Source: Paralithodes platypus (taxonomy: Eukaryota; Arthropoda; Malacostraca; Decapoda; Lithodidae). Taken from it: a stretch of 64,000 nucleotides of DNA. Position 1 is the first letter of the stretch; each line of letters starts with the position of its first letter. The notes beneath the pieces were generated by a model. It saw only the letters and a list, made by a program, of their open reading frames with translations. It was not told the DNA's origin and did no database searches. Positions 57,108-64,000 of this stretch are shown here, piece by piece. Location: contig CM064502.1 of the NCBI GenBank assembly GCA_032716605.1, forward strand, positions 36,416,395-36,480,394. Reading direction: 5' to 3'. A program made the position numbers and the translations under genes.

Positions 57108-57596
57108 CTGATAACCCCTTACGGACGGGGATATTTGTAACTTCTACTACCTGCCAGGCGGGCATATTTACCCTAAGCGAGCATCATTCCATGCTCTTTT
57201 TCATGCATAAACAAGAGCCAGAGCATAATACAATTATGTATCCGTGAAAGGGCAATAATAGAGCTTTCCAATGACACCTGAATCATCCTTGTACGACCAC
57301 GGGTTCGCTTGCAACTATGTTGCAACACGAGTGCAAAAACCCTAAAATACGGTAAATTCCCGAGATATTACTTTGCCTCGCGAGGCCAGGCATGTGTACG
57401 GGTGTGGTAGTGACGCCAGTTACCTCGCTAGGCCCAGGCCAAGCGGTCAGAGCCCACCTGCGGTCCTCCCACCGCGTGGACTCTCTCTCAGAGCCGATAA
57501 TATGCTCAACATCCCTTGCTACTTAAGTCGAGACCCGCGGGATAGGCCATGGTTCTCTCACCCGACTTAAGTCGAGACCCGCGGCTTGAGTGTTAA
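57108..57596 (-). mobile_element. Divergent MITE-1 copy in the IR intron
   Basis: Right flank TTAA at 57593-57596; the left flank reads ATAA (decayed). In reverse orientation the internal blocks AGGTGTCATTGGAAAGCTC, GCCCTTTCACGGATA and ATGCATGAAAAAGAGC match the other copies. Its palindrome is CGACTTAAGTCG with GGTCTCGACTTAAGT repeated (57508-57585). Confidence 0.8.
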
Positions 57597-57599
57597 ATG

Positions 57600-58300
57600 G
57601 CAATGGTTTAGATGACCCTGGTTGAGCTGACATGAGTGGATATTCTATTGGTTACGTTGTTCAGGAATCGATCTAAAGCAGTCTTTATGTCGTCCAAGTG
57701 GACCTTTTATAGGCAGTCTCGGGCCTCTAAAACTCTCTTCGTATTGGTCCACAAAAACAGTGTCAATCTGATGAGCCATGGAACTTTGATTGCTTACCCT
57801 CTCTCAATGGTCTACTACGATAATTATTTAAATCATATGCCTGACAACGAAACCTATACCGTCACCATTCACCTTAACCAATCACAGACCCTGGTGTGAG
57901 TTACCCATTATTTGTATATATAAGTTTTGTGCAAGTCCTATTTTGCCATATATTTTCTATATGTATCGTTATACTTCTTCTATTGCAGACTGCATCCATA
58001 CATATAATAGTGTTATAGTCAATAAATCAACTATATTTTATAGCTAAATTACGAATTTCTAATTACTTAGTAATTTTACCTCTGCCAAGTTTTTTTTCCA
58101 GGGCACCAAGACACAAGCCTGCTCTCTAGCGAGCTTCGTTGGGATACGAGGAGAGTTTGGTTTCAACTGATAATTTTCTGGGCACCTCTGTAGCTTGTTG
58201 CTTGACAAACACAGCAATGCTTGCTTTTTTCAGAAGATTGCTTGTTTCGTCAACTTTTTTCTATATGTATGAAGACAAAAGGCAAAGCTGCCTTTAGCAA
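57600..58300. other. IR intron, unassigned part
   Basis: A plus-strand frame of 87 codons (57636-57899) and a minus-strand protein-like stretch near 57615-57705 are noted, but neither has recognisable motifs. Near 58268 a word, GACAAAAGGCAAAGCTGCC, resembles the LINE-A 3' end repeat. Confidence 0.4.
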
Positions 58301-58304
58301 GTGT

Positions 58305-58500
58305 CCCCCCTAAAATTGATAGAGCACTCATCTGCAAACTAATAGGTCAAGGGTTCGAGGTTCTGGCCAGCCATTTTGCGTTATTGGCAGACAACAGTGT
58401 TGTGTGGACGCAATCTATAGCAACTGTCTACTGAAGTCCCTGACACATCAGGGCACCCACCCCACTCTTGAGCAAGGAGTGCTCAATAGTAAAGACATAT
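58305..58500 (+). mobile_element. tRNA-derived SINE-like element
   Basis: The head has an A-box-like TTGATAGAGCACTCATCTG with GCA in the anticodon position and a B-box GGGTTCGAGGTTC (58351-58363), as in a Cys-type tRNA. A non-tRNA body of about 130 bp follows. Intron position and body exclude a functional tRNA gene. Confidence 0.65.
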
Positions 58501-58504
58501 ATTG

Positions 58505-58640
58505 TGTTTGTGTAGCATAGTGTTAAGGAGAGAAAGTGTTTGTGAGAACTAACTGGATTCCTCTCTGTCTAGGTGAGGCACAAAGTAAATCAGTTAGGGA
58601 GGCCAGACAAATGGAACAATGAAAGAAGAGTTTCAGCAAC
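58505..58640 (-). repeat. Dispersed repeat, inverted copy of 8470-8600
   Basis: Shares GTTTGTGAGA, AGGCACAAAGTAAATCAGT and GGCCAGACAAATGGAAC with the reverse complement of 8470-8600. Family unknown. 58641-59427 beyond it is AT-rich (about 70%) and featureless; it may be the 3' flank of the Penelope-like element. Confidence 0.7.
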
Positions 58641-59427
58641 TCAATATCACATATTAATTAAAATGTAAAACTTGCAAACTAAACAAACCAAAATTGGGAC
58701 AAGGACAATATAAAGTCAAATTAAATTATCAAAATCGCTATGTGGAAACAACGCTTACTAAAATGAAAATTATTAAATAAAAGAACACAATCCACCACAT
58801 AGGGTGTACATTACTACATGAGCAAGTTAATATGTTTCCCAAGCAAACTAATCGCACATATAACAACGCACTATCGTCACGTTAAAGGAAGTAGTCAAGT
58901 TTGGGAAGTCCGGGACGTTCTGGCAAATTTTACTAAACTCTGCATGAATAAAGAAACTACATGTTAAATGTCAAAATATTATTTAAAATCAAATTTGCAA
59001 CATGACAAGACATTAACAATAGTACAAAATACAAATATTGATAAGATATCTATACTATTACAAATAATATATAAAATACAGTACAGCACTCACTAACGAT
59101 AGTGCTATCGGGTAGGTACCTGTAAGCATAGCATGCCTCAAGTGACCCCTATCAATAACTACCCTACAAATAACCTACATTTATAGCACAAATAAACTAA
59201 GGAAATCGCAAAAGTAAGCAATTGATACTATCGACATGAATACATATAATATAAAGACAAATAATTGCAAAATATGAAGTAACAACAGATTTAAACAAAG
59301 AGTACTCTTTTAACAAGAACAATAAATTTAAAAAATCATCAATAATAATATTAATATTAGAACAAGAAAAAGAAAAAGATAAACAATAAATACAGACAAA
59401 AAGTAAGCAGAGGTTATACAAGAAACT

Positions 59428-61839
59428 TCAAGTTAAAAATGCTTGATTAAAATTATTGATGTCAAATATTAGAATACAGTCACAATAATTGACCCTAAAA
59501 AGATTAAATTTATGGAACAATTTACTTGCCTCAAAACCTCTGTCCACTAAGAGTCTGTATAGTAACCTAGCTCTAGCCCAAAAGTCATCTACTTTAGTGC
59601 AGATTTTACAAAATCTTATTAATTGGGAATAAAAACAATTATAAGTTATTTTACTATCGATATTACTACTAGGGAAAGGAAAGTTTATTACGTTAAAATT
59701 AAAATCATCAACTTTGTGATATACTTTAAGTATGCACTGTTCATTAACAATCTCTATATTTATATCAAGAAAATTTTCAACTTTATAATTTACGTTACAT
59801 TGTGTGAGGGGAATAGAATTAGGGTAAATAAGTTTAGCAACTTGATTAAAATTTAACAAATTGCAAACAAGAATATCATCAATATATCTACTATTATTAC
59901 TTAACAGTTTAGCAAGTGCTAATTTTTCTGGAATTTTATTTTTCTTGCTACTGTCAACTAAGTCTTTTATATATTTAAATTCTAAAGCAAGCAAGAATAA
60001 GTCTGCAATTAGAGGGCTAGCATTTCCACCCATAGGAATTCCTAATATTTGTTTGAAAATGTACGGCCCGAATCTAACATAAGTATTGAAAAGGAGGAAT
60101 TTAAGGGCATCTTTAAGTTTAGTTCTATCAAAATATACAGAACTAGTGGGAGTAGAGCTAAGTGATGTATTATTAAAATATGTATAAACATTTATGAAAT
60201 AATTACCATTCCTAACGAACCTGTCAAAGTGCAAATCTATAATAAAGCAAAGCTCTGAATATACTAAATCTAAAGGCAAATTGGTATACAAAGTTGAAAA
60301 GTCGAAGCTATGTACCGAGGTAACTTTCGGCATGGTATTTATTTTATCAATAACTTCTAACGAATTGTCAACACTCCAATAATAGTTAATGCCAGTTCTT
60401 CTCATGATGGTATTACAATATCTTTTATGAGTACTTTTAATGTATTTTAAGCAATTTACGACTTGTTCTGATAGAGTTTTAGTGGTAGCAAATTTTGCTC
60501 CGGCAATAAAGCGATATTGATAAGGTCTTTTATGAAATTTAGGTAACATGTATAATTTTGCAATGCACTTGTTCTTATCAGAAAGTTTAATATCAAATAT
60601 TATATTTTTCTTGGTATGTTCATCGATTAAGTTATCATTATTCAGATTATTTTGAATTACATAAACAGAATTACCGCAAATATTTTTACGTAATATGTTA
60701 CCCTTAATACCTAATTCTTTTTTCATGTTTTCAAGATAAAATTTCTTACATGTGAAGCTATAATTATTGCTGGCTTTATCTACTGTAGTGATTACAAAAT
60801 GTTTATGTAAATTTATTAAATCAGCTTTAAGCTTATTATAATTATAGTCTATAAAATCTGAAAGATTAAATTCATTTTTAAGCGAGAAAATTTTATTTCT
60901 AATTAACTTAATTAATAATTTAGACCATGCTTCTAGTTCTCTCGCATTGCAGCACGCAATTTTTAACAATTTATCTTTTAATTTATTGACTGAAAAAACA
61001 ATATCTTTTAAAATTATGTCCCATGTTACTTTATTACTCCCTATTCTAAATTTAAACCCTTTACGACATAGCTCCGCTAATTTGTCGTTTGCAAAATGTT
61101 TAACTAGTTCTACATCACCTGTTAATATGTGACATATCGGACTATAAATGAACTTTGCTAGTGCATCACGTCTGCTAGCTGGCATATCCATGACTCTTTC
61201 ACACACGCATTTATTATTATTGAAAATATCATTATCTGAAAGATTTCCTAAAACTTTATTATAATTACAAATAATAGACCCAACAGGTCGTTCATATGAA
61301 TACACTATTAATGGTTTGAAATCTTTACAACCATCTGGTAACATGGACTTAACTTTCTTTGAATTAATAAGACTGTTAACATTAATTTTGTCTAAAATTT
61401 TAGAGGAATAATTTAAAGTGGACATGACTTTATCTTTAATACGGTTATCTTTGGATTTCTTAGAATTAGCTCTAATATATCCCATAAAAGCAAAGACTAT
61501 ATTCTTAAATTTATTTGTGAAATTATGTTTATTATTTAGAATATTTTCTATAAAAGGAGCAAAACTTTTCTTTTGTAGGCCTTTCAATGAATCTTTTAAT
61601 TATTTAATTCCGAAATTTCGATATAATGAATATAAATTATTAACAATAATTTTAATATCAGACCTGTTTTTCTTTTTATTAAATGTATTTAGTCTTCTAT
61701 TACCGTGTCTACCAGGTCTTCTGTTTAAAACAGGGAAGTTAAAATATGGGTTATTAAAATCGTTTTTTAATAAATCTTTATACAAAATGTTGCCTACATT
61801 TTTTATTTGATTCTTAAGTCCAAATGGATAGATGGTCAT
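59428..61839 (-). CDS. Penelope-like reverse transcriptase ORF (one internal stop)
   Basis: Minus strand: 719 codons (59428-61587) open, and in the same frame a further 80 codons upstream (61600-61839) separated by a single TAA at 61600-61602. RT blocks in order: TTVDKASNNYSF, KLYMLPKFHKRPYQYRFI, SFDFSTLYTNLP (catalytic Asp), KQILGIPMGGNASPLIADLF, SRYIDDILVCN (catalytic DD near 59875), FLDINIEIV and FPFPSSNI. The F-S-T-L-Y-T-N-L/I-P and G-x-P-M-G-x-x-x-S-P-L-x-A-D-L-F blocks are typical of Penelope-like elements and close relatives. No GIY-YIG endonuclease is visible after RT; the N-terminal part is basic and Asn/Lys-rich. AT content is far above the neighbouring elements. It lies in the IR intron, same strand as the gene. 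Whether it is a complete endonuclease-free element or a truncated one is open. Confidence 0.82.
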
Positions 61840-62106
61840 TTTTTTTAAGAAGCCTCCCGGGGGTAGTGCCCTGTTCAGTTGGTGCCTACAATCTCTCCCA
61901 AAAAAGGGCCTATACTGTATCTATTCTATTGCCTGACGCCGTGATCCCCGAAGGGGTGGCCATACTGTATAAGATTAATAAACTCAACTGCATCAAGAGA
62001 ATATTATATTTGATGACGAGTGTGAGGCTTTCATTCAAATACTCCTAACTAAAAAGTATGTCCGACATTATCTGACAACCTCTGTTCTTCTATGCATGGG
62101 TGTTGA
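61840..62106. other. Upstream flank of the Penelope-like ORF
   Basis: No ORF. It contains AAGCCTCCCGGGGGTAG near 61850 and GATCCCCGAAGGGGTGG near 61945, two GC-rich hairpin-like spots in otherwise AT-rich DNA. A promoter or 5' UTR of the element would be expected here; none is recognisable. Confidence 0.4.
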
Positions 62107-63215
62107 AATCATATGTTTTGGTGGACCTATCTGTTCTTGTTCTGGTGGACCTATCTGTTCTTGTTCTGGTGGATCTATCTGTTCTGGTGGACCTATCTGT
62201 TCTTGTTCTGGTGGACCTATCTGTTCTGGTGGACCTATCTGTTCTTGTTCTGGTGGATCTATCTGTTCTGGTGGACCTATCTGTTCTTATTCTGGTGGAC
62301 CTATCTGTTCTGGTGGACCTATTTGTTCTTGTTCTGGTGGAGTTATCTGTTCTGGTGGACCTATATGTTCTGGTGGACCTATATGTTCTGTTGGACCTAT
62401 CTGTTCTGGTGGACCTATTTGTTCTGGTGGACCTATCTGTTCTGGTGGACCTATCTGTTCTGGTGGACCTATCTGTTCTGGTGGACCTATATGTTCTGGT
62501 GGACCTATATGTTCTGTTGGACCTATCTGTTCTGGTGGACCTATCTGTTCTGGTGGACCTATCTGTTCTGTTGGACCTATATGTTCTGTTGGACCTATAT
62601 GTTCTGGTGGACCTATATGTTCTGTTGGACCTATATGTTCTGGTGGACCTATATGTTCTGTTGGACCTATATGTTCTGTTGGACCTATATGTTCTGGTGG
62701 ACCTATATGTTCTGGTGGACCTATATGTTCTGGTGGACCTATATGTTCTGTTGGACCTATATGTTCTGGTGGACCTATATGTTCTGTTGGACCTATCTGT
62801 TCTGGTGGACCTATCTGTTCTGGTGGACCTATCTGTTCTGGTGGACCTATATGTTCTTTTTCTGGTGGACCCATCTGTTCTGGTGGACCTATCTGTTCTG
62901 GTGGACCTATCTATTCTGGTGGATCTATATGTTCTTTTTCTGGTGGACCCATCTGTTCTGGTGGACCTATCTGTTCTGGTGGACCTATCTGTTCTTTTTC
63001 TGGTGGACCCATCTGTTCTGGTGGACCTATCTGTTCTGGTGGACCTATATGTTCTGTTGGACCTATATGTTCTTGTTCTGGTGGACCTATCTGTTCTTGT
63101 TCTGGTGGACCTATCTGTTCTGGTGGACCTATCTGTTCTTGTTCTGGTGAACCTATCTGTTCTTGTTCTGGTCGACCTAACTGTTCTTGTTCTGGTGGAC
63201 CTATCTGTTTTTCGA
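62107..63215. repeat. 18-bp minisatellite, about 55-60 units
   Basis: Unit CTGTTCTGGTGGACCTAT (18 bp), with TGTTGG and ATATGT variants and 24-bp units carrying an extra TTCTTG. The multiple-of-three length leaves several frames open on both strands (for example Cys-Ser-Gly-Gly-Pro-Ile); this is a by-product. Variant units cluster in the middle (62380-62790), with the longer units at both ends. Confidence 0.97.
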
Positions 63216-63235
63216 GTCCTCCTCCTCCCTCATGA

Positions 63236-63556
63236 TTAGCCCTATTAGTTATGGGATTTCAAGACATTCGTCCCATTAGTTTGGCGATTTTCAGACCTTT
63301 TGCCCCATTCTTTGCCAATATCAAGATCTTTCGTGCCATTTAGGTGTCGATTTGTTTCTTGGCGAGCGACAGCGAGCTTGTATTTGAAGAGGAATTGGCA
63401 TTTTTCTACAGAAAAATGTACAAATTTATATCGAAGGGGGGTCTTGTGGGTGTTTTTTATGTTTGATGGAGGTGAGAGCAAACTAAATCCCCTCCTTAAA
63501 CCATTGGGCCGAACCAGTAAATTATGCTGCACCATACCGTCTGAGCTCCCTTAAAT
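63236..63556. mobile_element. Distant MITE-2-like sequence
   Basis: CCATTTAGGTGTCGATTTG and CTTGGCGAGCGACAGCGAGC match the MITE-2 arm-centre junction. Ends such as GAGCTCCCTTAA (63545-63556) and an internal AAGGGGGGTCTTG (63436) resemble MITE-2 termini. The layout is rearranged, so the limits are uncertain. Confidence 0.45.
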
Positions 63557-63620
63557 AATAAAATACGGACACACCATAATAAATCTATTAACACATAGCT
63601 ACAACAATAATGAGACTAAC

Positions 63621-63697
63621 TTTTCATTCCGGCCGGGGTAGCAGGCCCAAATCTGAGGAATCATGAATATCGTGTAGTTCTTGATCTTGTCACTTGC
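63621..63697 (-). CDS. Ionotropic receptor (IR/iGluR-like), exon upstream of M1
   Basis: Minus-strand exon of 77 bases: acceptor TTCATTCTCAG before 63697, donor GTTAGT after 63621. It holds 25 codons (beginning ASDKIKNYTIF, ending CYPGRNE) plus two bases, AA, which are completed to a Lys codon by the first base of exon 56107-56266. The joined frame enters the S1-to-M1 stretch without a stop. The intron between is 7,354 bp and full of repeats. Alone this exon would not be recognisable; the phase match and both splice sites are the support. Earlier exons lie beyond the window's right edge. Confidence 0.68.
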
Positions 63698-64000
63698 CTG
63701 AGAATGAACAAACAAACCATGGTTGCAATATAGTAATTTAGCATTGTTCTCTATTCATAATAATAGTTGTACTAAATATCTTCATATTACTAGACTTTAG
63801 GTAGATATAAGACTGCCAATCGTAAACAAAACACTTTATTCACAAACCGTTCCCTTATAATTAACACCGCCTTCATATAATTAAATTTTTTATATTTATA
63901 GCCTCATACGGTCTTAGAAGTGGACAACTTCCCACCTTGAAGGAAATAGGTTAAATGGGTGACCTGCCTTTTTGCTAGCCTTTTTTGTTGTCTCTCTCTC
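63698..64000 (-). other. Upstream intron of the IR gene
   Basis: AT-rich, ending at the acceptor before 63697. No other exon or element recognised up to the window edge. Confidence 0.5.

Noticed and set aside
57615..57899. Possible small gene or further IR exon
   Set aside because: Protein-like wording in one frame only, interrupted by a stop, with no good splice sites; no IR motif.
62096..63239. Several 345-379 codon frames on both strands, glycine/cysteine- or valine/leucine-rich
   Set aside because: The 18-bp repeat length leaves all frames open. No start context, no splice logic, no unique sequence; a minisatellite.

Overview
This window is eukaryotic DNA, almost certainly from an arthropod or other protostome with a large, repeat-loaded genome; a decapod crustacean is my best guess. 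Nothing bacterial or viral in layout is visible: there are no operons, no rRNA genes and no CRISPR arrays. Most bases belong to retrotransposons, short DNA transposons (MITEs), satellites and microsatellites, stacked inside one another. The only host-gene sequence I can support is two spliced exons on the minus strand (63621-63697 and 56107-56266). Their phases join cleanly, and together they encode the pre-M1 and M1 region of an ionotropic-receptor (IR, iGluR-like) channel. The 7.4 kb intron between them holds much of the right-hand part of the window.

Layout. 1-1000 is a large foldback palindrome with (TA)n spacers. 1.1-3.9 kb holds GA microsatellites, a minus-strand LINE-A fragment and unassigned DNA. 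4.0-8.1 kb is the 5' half of Gypsy-1 (LTR, primer site, gag, protease-RT-RNase H, broken). 8.7-15.07 kb is LINE-A, split by an opposite-strand, nearly full-length LINE-B. 17.5-26.2 kb is Gypsy-2, with a 5-bp target duplication (GGTAT). 26.54-38.62 kb is Gypsy-3, with two ~1.85 kb LTRs and a 4-bp duplication (GATG). Gypsy-3 sits inside the integrase zinc finger of an older Gypsy copy whose remains lie at 26.29-26.54 and 38.63-40.23 kb. An LTR piece of the Gypsy-1 family lies at 41.7-42.7 kb. 42.9-44.8 kb is a MITE and a 63-bp satellite. 44.86-52.70 kb is LINE-E (CR1/L2-like), carrying a MITE and a second LINE (LINE-F). 53-56 kb is a rearranged MITE/LINE/SINE patch. 56.1-63.7 kb is the IR intron with an AT-rich Penelope-like reverse transcriptase and an 18-bp minisatellite.

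The most interesting points are these. Gypsy-2 and Gypsy-3 both carry integrase upstream of reverse transcriptase, the Gmr1-like order, and both encode a capsid region resembling the vertebrate SCAN domain. A TTAA-inserting MITE family is present in five or more copies whose internal palindromes differ in sequence yet stay palindromic. A satellite monomer contains the terminal sequence of another MITE. The foldback at the left edge repeats the 3'-terminal sequence of LINE-A. A Penelope-like ORF is open except for one stop codon. The nesting gives a relative history: Gypsy-1-type host, then Gypsy-3, then LINE-C and a MITE; LINE-A, then LINE-B; MITE-2, then LINE-E, then LINE-F and MITE-1.

Limits: all similarity statements come from reading the sequence by eye. 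Family names are by recognition of motifs and domain order, element edges are exact only where target duplications are quoted, and the species is inferred.
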